Source: Sphingobacterium deserti (lineage in GTDB: Bacteria; Bacteroidota; Bacteroidia; Sphingobacteriales; Sphingobacteriaceae). From it: 64,000 bases of DNA. Where the stretch lies: positions 83,870-147,869 of the forward strand of contig NZ_JJMU01000065.1 of NCBI RefSeq assembly GCF_000757725.1. Reading direction: 5' to 3'. Position numbers and translations under genes: made by a program. Below the pieces are notes generated by a model. It was not told the origin of the DNA. It did no database searches and saw only the letters and a program-made list of their open reading frames with translations. Below, one piece after another: positions 16,356 to 25,734 of this stretch (position 1 is its first letter; every line of letters starts with the position of its first letter).

Positions 16356-17129
16356 TCAAAAAATACGTTTTACAATGCGCAATTTATGCGTGTATCGGCC
16401 TTCCATCTGATTAAAAATCCCTTCACTATCAAGCTTATCAATCCGCGCCAATGCCGAAGCATGAAAAATGCTGTCCGAATCCAACATGATTCCAACGTGT
16501 GTTATCCTTCCCTCTTCATTATCAAAAAATGCGAGATCACCAGGCTGAATTTCCGCTACGAAATCGACAATCTTACCCTGCTCTGCCTGTTGATAGGCAT
16601 CGCGGCGTAGCGTCACGCCAAACTGAGCGTATATAGCCTGCGTGAGGCCGGAACAATCTATGCCGTAAGGAGAGCGCCCGCCCCAAAGATAGGGACTGCC
16701 CTTGTAGCGATCTACTAATTTTGGGAATTCAAAAACAAAGTCTGCAACTTGGGGATCGCGCAAAGTGCCACTGATGCTGTATGGAACATCCGATGGGATC
16801 ATTTGCTGTAAGGAAATGTGGTTCCAAATTTTTGTGCCGGGCAGCAGGCTGATGGTTTGGTGATTGAAGATAGCTTCAGCTCCTGAACGATCTACTACAC
16901 TATATGAATTTCCAGCTGCCTGTGGTGCTTCACCAGTCCACAATGCATATTGCCCACGCTGTAGCCAGCCTTCGTAATCAGCTTCTAACATGCGGATATA
17001 TATCCAATCCGGCTGTTCTTCCAATATTTCGAAAAATTCGGCGAATAGCAATTGGTTCACCATTTCGCTACGATGGGAAGGCTCAGATCTTAAAGGCACG
17101 ACCGAAAGATTACAAATACCAAAAACCAT
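16356..17129 (-). CDS. NlpC/P60 (C40) peptidase with N-terminal SH3-like domains
   Basis: A 257-aa protein. Residues 1-130 resemble two bacterial SH3 domains (VPLRSEPSHRSEMV; WIYIRMLEADYEGWLQRG). The NlpC/P60 domain follows, with Cys159 in GIDCSGL, His211 in ITHVGI and a third polar residue at His223. It cleaves gamma-D-glutamyl-meso-diaminopimelate bonds in peptidoglycan, as in YkfC-type enzymes, possibly in cell-wall peptide recycling because no signal peptide is visible. The longer frame begins with TTG, so I use the ATG at 17129. It is divergent from the stress protein gene. Confidence 0.9.
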   Translation of the reverse strand: MVFGICNLSVVPLRSEPSHRSEMVNQLLFAEFFEILEEQPDWIYIRMLEADYEGWLQRGQYALWTGEAPQAAGNSYSVVDRSGAEAIFNHQTISLLPGTKIWNHISLQQMIPSDVPYSISGTLRDPQVADFVFEFPKLVDRYKGSPYLWGGRSPYGIDCSGLTQAIYAQFGVTLRRDAYQQAEQGKIVDFVAEIQPGDLAFFDNEEGRITHVGIMLDSDSIFHASALARIDKLDSEGIFNQMEGRYTHKLRIVKRIF

Positions 17130-17212
17130 GTTTTCTTTTTTTAGTAAAAACAAATAATAACACGTAGATGTTATCTACTTATACGAAGATAACTTTTTTA
17201 TACTGCACACAC

Positions 17213-17680
17213 ATGAACAACCATAGATTTAATCGCATCCTTTTAGCTGTAGACGACACGCCTTGTACGCTGAAAGCCATAGAACATGCCAAGGAGTTGG
17301 TAAGGGAATTTAATTCTTCTATTGCCTTGGTTACTGTAGTGCCACCAACATCGCCGGCAGCTTACGGTGCGGACCCATTGTTAGGACAGCAGCCTATTAT
17401 CGTTCCCGAAGTTTCGGAAATACAGCAAGAGTCGGCGCAGCGCTATTTAGACAGCTTAGGAAACGCTTTTGAAGGCGCCCACGAGGTTTTCCTCTTTAAC
17501 AAGGTCGGAAACGTACGCGATGAGATATTGAATACCGCGAGTGAATGGACAGCTGATTTAATTATAATGGGCTCGAACGGAAAAACGGGATTTGAGCATT
17601 TTATATCCGGTAGTGTATCTGAATCTGTAATTCGCAAGGCAAACTGCCCCGTCTTGGTGATTCCGAGCAAAGAAGAATAA
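17213..17680 (+). CDS. Universal stress protein (UspA family)
   Basis: A 155-aa single-domain Usp. It starts with the strand ILLAVDDTP and has the ATP-binding signature GSNGKTGFEHFISGSVSE (G-x2-G-x9-G-S) near residues 118-135, followed by CPVLVIP. The ATG at 17213 aligns with the family start; the frame is open further upstream without support. Its product ends 23 nt before the end of the convergent methyltransferase gene. Confidence 0.93.
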   Translation: MNNHRFNRILLAVDDTPCTLKAIEHAKELVREFNSSIALVTVVPPTSPAAYGADPLLGQQPIIVPEVSEIQQESAQRYLDSLGNAFEGAHEVFLFNKVGNVRDEILNTASEWTADLIIMGSNGKTGFEHFISGSVSESVIRKANCPVLVIPSKEE

Positions 17681-17702
17681 CCCTGCTGAAACGCGCTATT
17701 TA

Positions 17703-18878
17703 TTATATTTTGCGAAGTCGGGCGGCAAACATGCTGTCCGATTTCCGATTGTAGCCAGCTATCAATTTTAACTCTTCCAACTTCAACCCGCATTCTTTCT
17801 CCAGATAGTCTATTACCTCTTCGTTTTCTTCTCGAAAAACGGAACAAGTTATATACACTAATTGACCATTTTTCTTAAGGTAATCTGCTGCGCGTTTAGT
17901 GATGTTCCTTTGCAAGCTGGAAAAATCTCGGATTTTGTCTTCAGAAAATTGCTTTATCATTTCTGGTGTTCGGCCCCAAGTTCCCGAGCCGGAACAAGGT
18001 GCGTCTAGTATAATGCCATCAAAACGTTCATTCTGCATGATGTGATCCACATCTTCCGTCAGATCTAAAACTTTTTTTCTGTAGTGGGTTTTAACGTTCG
18101 CCTGTAGAAAGCGTTCATCCAAATTTCGTAAGACACTAAGGCGAATATCGGATACCATCAGTTGGAGATTGGGTTCTTTGTGCAGCAGGAGCAATGACTT
18201 TCCGCCGGAGGCGGCACAGGCATCCCACCACGATTGTCCTTTTTCTATTTCGGCGACATCCAAGCTCTCCTGAGAAGACAAATCTTGGACTTCAAATAAG
18301 CCTTCTATTTTCTTTATTTGTTGTAGTTGTGCACCGTTCGGAAGACGGTAACTATATGGCCTAACTTTATCAAACGGTATGGCATTTTTAGCTAACTCCG
18401 CCTCTACTTCCGCTACAGCGTGCTTTTGTACACGTATGAATAAGTCTGGTTGAACGAGGTGACTCCTACAGAACGCCTTTTTATCTATCGCTTGAGAAAG
18501 ATGCCTGTGGAAAGGAAATATATCATCTTCAAAACTGATACCCTGCCCAGCAAGGAAACCAATTTTATCCGGCAACGGCGCTTGTTGATGGGTGGACCAT
18601 TGCGATCTATGAACATCAACAAGGTCGCTTACACTTTCACAGAGAAACTCTGCTAAGATCAATCGCTGCAGCGGATCTTCTTGGAAGGTTGCTCCCCCTA
18701 TCCTGAAATAATTGTAGCACAAACGGGAGGTCATCCTGCGGTCGGAAGATCCCATTTGCTTGTTGCTTTTATAAAAACGTGTTAAAAATCTACTGAGGGG
18801 TTCATCATGGCGGTATTCACCCAATGCCTTTTCAAAATTACGAAACTGCTGCGCTACTTTCTTTTGCTTTACTTCCAA
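17703..18878 (-). CDS. RsmB/NOP-family RNA cytosine-C5 methyltransferase
   Basis: A 391-aa SAM-dependent enzyme. The SAM-binding motif I reads DACAASGGKSLLL, motif IV DAPCSGSGTWGRTPE and motif VI YITCSVFREENEE, giving the two catalytic cysteines of 5-methylcytosine RNA methyltransferases. The N-terminal part lacks a clear NusB domain. It is third in the compact set guaA, lipoprotein, methyltransferase. Its apparent start is TTG at 18878, 2 nt after the upstream stop; the first internal ATG would remove 41 residues, so the TTG start is preferred but uncertain. Confidence 0.88.
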   Translation of the reverse strand: MEVKQKKVAQQFRNFEKALGEYRHDEPLSRFLTRFYKSNKQMGSSDRRMTSRLCYNYFRIGGATFQEDPLQRLILAEFLCESVSDLVDVHRSQWSTHQQAPLPDKIGFLAGQGISFEDDIFPFHRHLSQAIDKKAFCRSHLVQPDLFIRVQKHAVAEVEAELAKNAIPFDKVRPYSYRLPNGAQLQQIKKIEGLFEVQDLSSQESLDVAEIEKGQSWWDACAASGGKSLLLLHKEPNLQLMVSDIRLSVLRNLDERFLQANVKTHYRKKVLDLTEDVDHIMQNERFDGIILDAPCSGSGTWGRTPEMIKQFSEDKIRDFSSLQRNITKRAADYLKKNGQLVYITCSVFREENEEVIDYLEKECGLKLEELKLIAGYNRKSDSMFAARLRKI

Positions 18879-18880
18879 TA

Positions 18881-20164
18881 TTAGTTCAATTGAAACGATG
18901 AATCCCGATACACTTTAAAACTCACCGCGTTATTGACAAAGCCAGACGTTTCGCTATGATCGAATTGATAGGTGCTAAACAGTCCATCAAAGGAGTCAGT
19001 AGTAAGGTGCTCGCGATAATTGGAGCCATACTTCGCAAGAAGGCCCCCAAAATACTTGGCCGCATCATATCCTTTGTAGGAGTAATCCGAAGGATTTACA
19101 CCGTAAAGGCTATAATACAAATCCTTAAAGGTTTTCACTGCTGAAGTCCAACCTTTCAGGTGGCTTTCTGTAGAGATGATAGGATTGTAATTTGAAAAGT
19201 TTGCATACATACTGAAATCTATACGGTCCCAAAGCGGGTGGCCGTATAAATTAAAGCTGTAAAAGCTTTCACTAGCCTTGGCGTCCAAATTGTTTAATAA
19301 TGTACGCAGCTGGAATTTATCCGTTGTACCGGTGACGACGAAGTTCGTTCCGGACATAATTAATGCCTCATTAAATTGTGCAATAGACGATACAGATTTT
19401 ACTTGCGCAGAGGGTTTTAAGCGGCGCACCTCCGAGATAAAACCACTCAAAAATTGCCTACCATCGTTATCCGAGGTATTGTAAATGATAATGACATCTC
19501 CCCCGCTGTATTCCCTGGCCAACTTATTGGCGGTGGCCTTCATATGCATGTCTATAGAAGGGGTTAATGACACCAAGTTGGATAGATTAAAATCGCTTGC
19601 TTTAGACGCCGCTAAAGGATTTATTTGCAAAACATTATTTTTGGGAAGATTGCTTCCGAAAATTTTGATTTCCTTCGGGTAAACCGGACCAACTATCAAT
19701 GTCGCATCAGCTATCTCTTGGGACTGCGCAATATTCATACTTTGCCCTTCGCTGTCGCGGGAGTCAATAACATTCAATGCGAATGACTTACCATTTTTAG
19801 CCAATTCATCCAACCCTAATTGGAAGCCTTGATAAAAATCCAGCGCTATTGACGAACGTTTAATATCTTCCTTCGAAACAGCATTCGGATTTAAGCGATC
19901 GAGTTGGAAAGGAAGCACGAGCGCTATACTGTTATCAATAGCACGTTTTCCTTTTTCACCAGACGCATCACGCGTTTCTCCGGGTTTGGAAGTACCAGAT
20001 TTATCACCGGCTGTAGTGCCACTTCCTACGTTTCCACCACGATGATCTGGAGATTTTAACACGCCAACTTTAGGGGAGCAAGCGCTTAAGCTAAGCGCTA
20101 TACCTAAAGCTAGTAATAGTTTATTCCCACTCAATCGTTGCTGGTGGTTTTGAACTGATATCAT
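18881..20164 (-). CDS. Periplasmic-binding-protein-like (type 1) lipoprotein
   Basis: A 427-aa protein with a lipoprotein signal (ALGIALSLSAC). After a Gly/Ser/Thr-rich linker comes a type 1 periplasmic binding fold (IALVLPFQLDRL, DATLIVGPVYP, ADVIIIYN-like GGDVIIIYNTSDND, FVVTGT, YSYKGYDAAKYFGGLL). Related Bacteroidota proteins pair this domain with LysM; here no LysM is present. It overlaps the end of guaA. The ATG at 20164 gives a 44-nt overlap; a TTG at 20134 (overlap 14 nt) would give a shorter signal peptide and is also possible. Confidence 0.82.
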   Translation of the reverse strand: MISVQNHQQRLSGNKLLLALGIALSLSACSPKVGVLKSPDHRGGNVGSGTTAGDKSGTSKPGETRDASGEKGKRAIDNSIALVLPFQLDRLNPNAVSKEDIKRSSIALDFYQGFQLGLDELAKNGKSFALNVIDSRDSEGQSMNIAQSQEIADATLIVGPVYPKEIKIFGSNLPKNNVLQINPLAASKASDFNLSNLVSLTPSIDMHMKATANKLAREYSGGDVIIIYNTSDNDGRQFLSGFISEVRRLKPSAQVKSVSSIAQFNEALIMSGTNFVVTGTTDKFQLRTLLNNLDAKASESFYSFNLYGHPLWDRIDFSMYANFSNYNPIISTESHLKGWTSAVKTFKDLYYSLYGVNPSDYSYKGYDAAKYFGGLLAKYGSNYREHLTTDSFDGLFSTYQFDHSETSGFVNNAVSFKVYRDSSFQLN

Positions 20165-21671
20165 AGACAACTCGGTTGATTCCTTTAACATGATTGATGA
20201 TTTCGTTAGAAATTTTAGCAAGCAAATCGTAAGGTAGATGAATCCAGTCAGCGGTCATACCATCTAATGAACCTACAGCACGAAGTGCCACAACGTGTTC
20301 ATAAGTACGTTCGTCGCCCATCACGCCTACAGATTGAACGGGAAGAAATATGGTGCCCGCCTGCCAAACTTTATCATACCATCCCGTTTCTTTTAAATTA
20401 CGGATATAAATATCGTCAGCTTCTTGCAAAATCCGTACCTTTTCTTCCGTGATATCTCCCAAAACGCGTATGGCTAACCCTGGGCCAGGAAATGGATGTC
20501 TTCCCAATATATTAGGGTCTACTTCTAAGGTTTTCCCCACACGGCGTACTTCGTCTTTAAACAACGTTTTCAGAGGCTCCACGACTTTAAGTTTCATAAA
20601 GTCTGGAAGGCCACCCACGTTATGGTGGGATTTTATAGTTGCTGAAGGTCCTTTCACAGAAATAGACTCGATGATATCTGGATAAATAGTTCCCTGTCCT
20701 AGCCACTTCGCTTCAAGGCCATCCGGCAACTCATTTTGTATATCCTTCGCCGCTTGGTCAAATACATCAATAAAGGATGCACCAATAATCTTCCGCTTCT
20801 GCTCTGGCTCAGATACGCCTGCTAAACGCCCGTAGAAAAGATCCTTCGCATTTATACCTTTGATATTGAGCCCCATATTTTTGTAAGAATCCAACACCTG
20901 CTCGTATTCGTTCTTGCGCAGTAAGCCGTGATCAACGAAAATACAATGGAGGTTCTTACCAATAGCCTCATGCAGCAACACTGCCGCGACTGTTGAATCT
21001 ACCCCGCCGGATAGTGCCATAATAACATGATCGTCACCCAGTTGCTCTTTCAGTTCGGCAATGGTTGTTTCAGCAAATGCCGTTGACGTCCAATCTTGCG
21101 CACACCCACAGATTCCAACCACGAAATTTTTCAGTAACACTTGTCCATCCGTGCTGTGCGTCACCTCTGGGTGAAACTGTATGCCATAGGTACGCGTTCC
21201 AGCAACATGGTAAGCTGCAACCCGGACTTTGTCTGTGCTCGCTATAATATTGAAATTGGCAGGAACTTCTTTTATAGTGTCGCCGTGTGACATCCAAACT
21301 TGTGATTGTACCGGCACGCCCGATAATAATTCATTGCTTGTATCCACAAATTGCAGATTTGCACGTCCGTATTCTCTTATCTCGGACGGTAATACTTCGC
21401 CACCAGATTTTTGAGCGAGATATTGCGCGCCATAACAAACCCCTAATATCGGAAAACGTTGTTGAAGCTCGGTATAATCAATCTGGGGAGCTCCCTCTTG
21501 CCTAACGGAAAAAGGACTACCTGAAAAGATAATGCCTTTCACAGCATCATCAAAGTCTGGTAGATTATTGAATGGATGTATTTCGCAGTACACATTGAGC
21601 TCACGCACACGACGTGCTATCAGCTGCGTATACTGTGAACCAAAATCGAGAATAATAATTTTTTCGGACAT
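20121..21671 (-). CDS. guaA: GMP synthase (glutamine-hydrolysing)
   Basis: A 516-aa enzyme converting XMP to GMP with glutamine and ATP. The amidotransferase triad is Cys79 (GVCYGAQ), His167 and Glu169 (QFHPEVTHS). The PP-loop SGGVDS of the ATP pyrophosphatase domain is at 221-226. The C-terminal dimerisation domain ends with the conserved TIEWE. The gene is complete. The lipoprotein gene starts inside its 3' end, so translation is probably coupled. Confidence 0.98.
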   Translation of the reverse strand: MSEKIIILDFGSQYTQLIARRVRELNVYCEIHPFNNLPDFDDAVKGIIFSGSPFSVRQEGAPQIDYTELQQRFPILGVCYGAQYLAQKSGGEVLPSEIREYGRANLQFVDTSNELLSGVPVQSQVWMSHGDTIKEVPANFNIIASTDKVRVAAYHVAGTRTYGIQFHPEVTHSTDGQVLLKNFVVGICGCAQDWTSTAFAETTIAELKEQLGDDHVIMALSGGVDSTVAAVLLHEAIGKNLHCIFVDHGLLRKNEYEQVLDSYKNMGLNIKGINAKDLFYGRLAGVSEPEQKRKIIGASFIDVFDQAAKDIQNELPDGLEAKWLGQGTIYPDIIESISVKGPSATIKSHHNVGGLPDFMKLKVVEPLKTLFKDEVRRVGKTLEVDPNILGRHPFPGPGLAIRVLGDITEEKVRILQEADDIYIRNLKETGWYDKVWQAGTIFLPVQSVGVMGDERTYEHVVALRAVGSLDGMTADWIHLPYDLLAKISNEIINHVKGINRVVYDISSKPPATIEWE

Positions 21672-21675
21672 GCCG

Positions 21676-21683
21676 CAAAGTTA
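21676..21683 (-). promoter_or_regulatory. Candidate -7 element of guaA
   Basis: On the minus strand TAACTTTG matches TAnnTTTG and ends only 4 nt before the guaA ATG. If used, the transcript would be leaderless or nearly so. No good -33 box is seen. Confidence 0.35.
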
Positions 21684-21830
21684 CATATTCGTGGCGTAAT
21701 TTTTAGGTTTTTTTAACATCAGGTGTTTGTAGAATTAGCGTGACGAAACGGCAAACAATTTCCGCAGGTTTAATAAGACTCTTATATAAAACGAGTATAT
21801 TGTGAAGGTGATTACCGTATATACTTATTA

Positions 21831-24305
21831 ATGAAATTTATCGCTACGCTTTTATCCCTCCTCTCTCCTATATGGCTCTTTGCTCAGGTGAACGGTACCG
21901 TTTCTAACAAAAATGGTGAAAGGCTTCCATCAGTTACCGTCCTTTTAAAAAATAGTTACATGGGAACCTCCACAAACGCAAATGGGGAATTTTCCTTCGA
22001 AAGGCTACCCAAGGGCCGACAAACCTTAATTTTCAAAAGTTTAGGCTATCAAACTTACTATACGGAGGTGGACATTTGCGAGAAAAAAATACAAATTGAT
22101 ATTTTACTCGAGGAAGAAATGAGTTCGTTGGAAGAAGTAGTCGTAACAAACCGGGAAAATCCAGCTATTCGCATTATCAAACAGGCGATACGCCATCGGG
22201 ACGAGAATGGTAGTAAAATAGACAGCTATCGTGCAGACTTTTATTCAAAGGGTTTAATGCGGGTAGAAAATTTGCCAAAGAAAATGGCGCGTGCCGGGGC
22301 CGAAGATATTCCTGGCCTAGATTCCACAGGGTCTGGTATTATCTATCTCTCGGAAACGGTCTCAAAAATCAGTTTTAAGAAACCGAACAAGCTGTACGAA
22401 GAAGTTATTGCATCGAAAGTGAGCGGAGATGACAAAGGTTTTAGCTTCAATACAGCAATTGGTGCTAATATTGACTTTTATAGCAATACTGTCGGATTAT
22501 GGAATGGCGTTATCTCGCCTATTGCCTATAATGCTTTATCTTATTATAACTACACGTTGATCAATAGCCGTGAAGAAGATGGCCAAACGGTTTTTAAAAT
22601 CAAAGTAGCTCCTAAACGAGATAAAGAGCCCACCGTAGATGGCTTGATTTACATCGTAGAAGACAGTTGGGAAATTTATGCTGTGGATTTTTCGTTGCCT
22701 GGTTACCGACTACAGCAACCCGTCTTAGATACCTTGCAAATAACGCAACACTACGCATGGAATCACAAAGACCAACGCCGGACAAAATCGTTTCAACGAC
22801 TTGATTTTAAAATCAGCTTTTTCGGAATAAAGGCGTCGGGAAACTATATGCAGAACTTTTCTAATTATGAATTTGTAAAGGTATTTCCAAAGGGCACATT
22901 TGGTAATACGTTGACAAAGATCAACAAAGGATCAAATTTGTTGGATTCTGCTTATTGGAATTTTGCACGTCCGGTCGAACTGACAAAAGATGAACGACGT
23001 GACTATGCACTAAAGGACAGTGCACAGGCGGTTCGCAAAAGTAAGGCATATTTAGATTCTGTTGACCGTTCAAAAAATAAGTTCAACCCGCTTGATCCGA
23101 TCATGGGATATTCCTATCAGAACTCCGAAAATCAAATTAAAATTGAATATTTAGGATTGAATAATGTTACCAAAGCTAGTTTTAACGCTGTGCAAGGATT
23201 TACATGGACAGCCTCTATAAATGCGAGCGTTGGTGCAGCTGATACCGGATCGTTCTCAAATTTGAGGAACGATTTTCAATATGGTTTTTCGGATAAGAAG
23301 CTACGCTTTAATGCGACTTACGAACATCGCTTTAATACAAAGAACTATGCCACATTAGCATTAAATTTTGGAAATAGAGCAACGCCATTTAATGACGACC
23401 AAGGACCACTACCTTTGATCAATAATATTACCTCCCTGTTTTTTAAAGACAGTTATCTACAGTTTTATCAAAGAGAGCAAGTCAGATTACGATATACGCA
23501 GCATATGGGTGTGCCATTTCATATCATGCTTTCCGCTGCTTGGGCTAATCGCAGCCCGCTTTTCAATAATAGTAATTATTCCTTTTTCAGGAAAGAGCGG
23601 AATTATGTGTCTAACAATCCGCTAGCTCCAACGAATTATATAGAGCCTGCTTTTTTTGCAAATCGTGTATTGGAAGCCGAAGTCGGGTTGAGGTGGGCCG
23701 TAGGACAAAAGGCAGTTGATCGGCCAGACGCAACCCTGTTGTTAAGAGATATGCGCTACCCACTTATCACAGTGCGATACAAGCAGGCTCTTAATTTGAC
23801 GAGTAGTGGTATGAGCTACCAACTACTACAAGGTTCAATTGCTCAAAGCCGGCAGTTTGGGCATTTCGGGATGTTGAGCGCCCGGATAAATGCAGGGGCA
23901 TTTTTCAATGCTGAAAATATACCTTTTACTGACTACAAGCATTTTTCTGGAAACCAGACTCATATAGGTACCACATCCATTTATGACAATACCTTTTTAT
24001 TATTACCCTATTATAGCCATAGCACAAACAAAGGTTATGTCGAGTTTCATGCCGAGCAGGATTTTAAAGGTTACTTATTTAACAAGATCCCTGTGGTCCA
24101 GGAGTTACAATGGGGGCTTATTGCTGGCTACCATTTTCTTCACACGCCAGATAGAAGGCCTTATCAAGAAGTTAGTGTAGGTATTGATAACATAGGATGG
24201 GGAAAATATCGTTTGCTACGCGTAGACTATGTGCACGCTATACAAGATAAGGCGTCGATCCCGGGTGTGGTTGTGGGTTTGAAATTTTTGAATATTTTAA
24301 ATTAG
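21831..24305 (+). CDS. DUF5686 outer-membrane protein with carboxypeptidase-like regulatory domain
   Basis: An 824-aa protein. A signal peptide (cleavage near LFAQ) is followed by a carboxypeptidase-D regulatory-like domain at about residues 20-105 (GTVSNKNGERLPSVTVLL, TNANGEFSFERLP), then the DUF5686 region and a C-terminal beta-barrel with many aromatic strand ends. Such proteins are abundant in Bacteroidota outer membranes and resemble TonB-receptor barrels without a plug; the function is unknown. It is monocistronic and convergent with the DUF2807 gene. Confidence 0.9.
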   Translation: MKFIATLLSLLSPIWLFAQVNGTVSNKNGERLPSVTVLLKNSYMGTSTNANGEFSFERLPKGRQTLIFKSLGYQTYYTEVDICEKKIQIDILLEEEMSSLEEVVVTNRENPAIRIIKQAIRHRDENGSKIDSYRADFYSKGLMRVENLPKKMARAGAEDIPGLDSTGSGIIYLSETVSKISFKKPNKLYEEVIASKVSGDDKGFSFNTAIGANIDFYSNTVGLWNGVISPIAYNALSYYNYTLINSREEDGQTVFKIKVAPKRDKEPTVDGLIYIVEDSWEIYAVDFSLPGYRLQQPVLDTLQITQHYAWNHKDQRRTKSFQRLDFKISFFGIKASGNYMQNFSNYEFVKVFPKGTFGNTLTKINKGSNLLDSAYWNFARPVELTKDERRDYALKDSAQAVRKSKAYLDSVDRSKNKFNPLDPIMGYSYQNSENQIKIEYLGLNNVTKASFNAVQGFTWTASINASVGAADTGSFSNLRNDFQYGFSDKKLRFNATYEHRFNTKNYATLALNFGNRATPFNDDQGPLPLINNITSLFFKDSYLQFYQREQVRLRYTQHMGVPFHIMLSAAWANRSPLFNNSNYSFFRKERNYVSNNPLAPTNYIEPAFFANRVLEAEVGLRWAVGQKAVDRPDATLLLRDMRYPLITVRYKQALNLTSSGMSYQLLQGSIAQSRQFGHFGMLSARINAGAFFNAENIPFTDYKHFSGNQTHIGTTSIYDNTFLLLPYYSHSTNKGYVEFHAEQDFKGYLFNKIPVVQELQWGLIAGYHFLHTPDRRPYQEVSVGIDNIGWGKYRLLRVDYVHAIQDKASIPGVVVGLKFLNILN

Positions 24306-24356
24306 TACCAGCACAGTCTGTATAACACCCTGACGGAAATAGTCTACAGAAGACTA

Positions 24357-25037
24357 TTACTGCGTCATGAAGGTGATTTTTCCGCCGGCAAGGCGCTTTT
24401 GCTTTCTTTCGGTGGGGTTGCCATAAACGTTTATGTATCCACCGGCACGGGTTTGCACATCAGCACTTAAAGATACTCTTATGTCACACACTCCGCCCCC
24501 ATTTGTACGGGCATAAGCGTTCTTGGAATTTAGTTTTTCCCCGTAATAATTGCCACCAAATGTCAAGATAATATTTTGCGATTCCGTATTGCCCCGCATT
24601 GTGACCGAGGAGCCAGTTGTGCTATTCACTTCCACACGTTTTGCGTTGACTGCCAAATCAAGCTTTCCGCCCTCATTAGCCCAAACCAAGACAGAGTCTT
24701 TTTCAATTATACCGTCTTCCGTTTGTACGATAGCGCCTTTTTGTATTGTGAAACTGTATATATTTGGAGCATTCACTCTTACGAAGGTATTGGCGCCTTT
24801 TAGGGGATAGCCTGACGTCATCTTGATACGGAGTACTCCATTTTGCTGCGTAACCTCTACTTTATCTTGCATGTCACCCTCTACCGACACATAATTCTCA
24901 TCTGCCGGAACAAGAACCACATTTATTTTATCGGTGACATGAAGTTCAACAACTTCACCGATATCAATTTTCGTTTGTGCAGCCAAGTCAGCAGTGCCGC
25001 TGATCAATACCGCTATTAACAGATAGAATCCTCTCAT
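24357..25037 (-). CDS. Head-GIN / DUF2807 secreted beta-helix protein
   Basis: A 226-aa protein with a signal peptide (cleavage near LAAQ), then the DUF2807 putative auto-transporter adhesin head domain: an N-terminal VELHVTDKINVVLVPADE strand set, repeated short beta rungs (VNSTTGSSVTMRGN) and a terminal YINVYGNPTERKQ-type motif. These proteins are exported and may be adhesins; evidence is structural only. The longer frame starts with TTG at 25049, so ATG 25037 is used. It lies 38 nt downstream of the next upstream gene on the same strand. Confidence 0.85.
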   Translation of the reverse strand: MRGFYLLIAVLISGTADLAAQTKIDIGEVVELHVTDKINVVLVPADENYVSVEGDMQDKVEVTQQNGVLRIKMTSGYPLKGANTFVRVNAPNIYSFTIQKGAIVQTEDGIIEKDSVLVWANEGGKLDLAVNAKRVEVNSTTGSSVTMRGNTESQNIILTFGGNYYGEKLNSKNAYARTNGGGVCDIRVSLSADVQTRAGGYINVYGNPTERKQKRLAGGKITFMTQ

Positions 25038-25075
25038 AAATTTATTCAATATGCTTTATTTTCCTGACCCCTGCA

Positions 25076-25588
25076 TTATCTACCTAGCAGCGCCAATTCT
25101 TTTTCAGAATACATCTTTGCTCCTTTAAGATATGTGTAGAGCAGCTCTTTTGCCTCCTTGTCATTGAGCTTATACAGATTGTTCATTAGGAAATCTTTAT
25201 CTTCCTCGATATTATCGCGATACCCTAGGTAAGATGGAATGTAGTACTGTATACAAAGCCTGATGTAACGAAGTTCCACATTATTTGGATTATTTGCTAT
25301 TTGCTTTTCTAGCATCTTCTTTCCATCTTTAAAATAGCTCATCTTTTTTATTGGATTGCCTGTGTGTCTGGCCATAAACATATGGTAAGCCGCCTCATAG
25401 CCAAGTTCCACCGGCGAATCTGCATGCTTGCCAAGTGATTCTAAATGCTGCTTACATTTATCACCATCTTTATGTCCTATTTTAAAGTCTTTCCTGATTT
25501 GAGAGAGACTTACCGTTTGTGCATTAGTTTCATCGACGATGATTGTCGCCAGCACAACTATCAAACTATACAAAAAATTTCTCCCCAT
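25076..25588 (-). CDS. Secreted helical protein of unknown function
   Basis: A 170-aa protein with a signal peptide (MGRNFLYSLIVVLATIIV, cleavage near NAQ). The mature part is predicted to be all-helical with ELGYEAAYHMFMARHTGNP and KKMLEKQIANNPNNVELRYIRL stretches, which look like degenerate TPR units. I do not recognise a family beyond that. It is probably in an operon with the DUF2807 gene. 146 nt separate it from the end of the DUF3307 gene upstream. Confidence 0.72.
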   Translation of the reverse strand: MGRNFLYSLIVVLATIIVDETNAQTVSLSQIRKDFKIGHKDGDKCKQHLESLGKHADSPVELGYEAAYHMFMARHTGNPIKKMSYFKDGKKMLEKQIANNPNNVELRYIRLCIQYYIPSYLGYRDNIEEDKDFLMNNLYKLNDKEAKELLYTYLKGAKMYSEKELALLGR

Positions 25589-25734
25589 GAGCTATTGCAT
25601 TTGGTTACTTCAAGAAATTTACAAAAAATAAGCCAAATATGACGATATAATTACGGTATAATTCGCGTATAGTACCTATAGCCCTCCGACTAAATCCAGT
25701 TCTTTAGCATGTTTTCAAGCTTTTAATAGATTAT

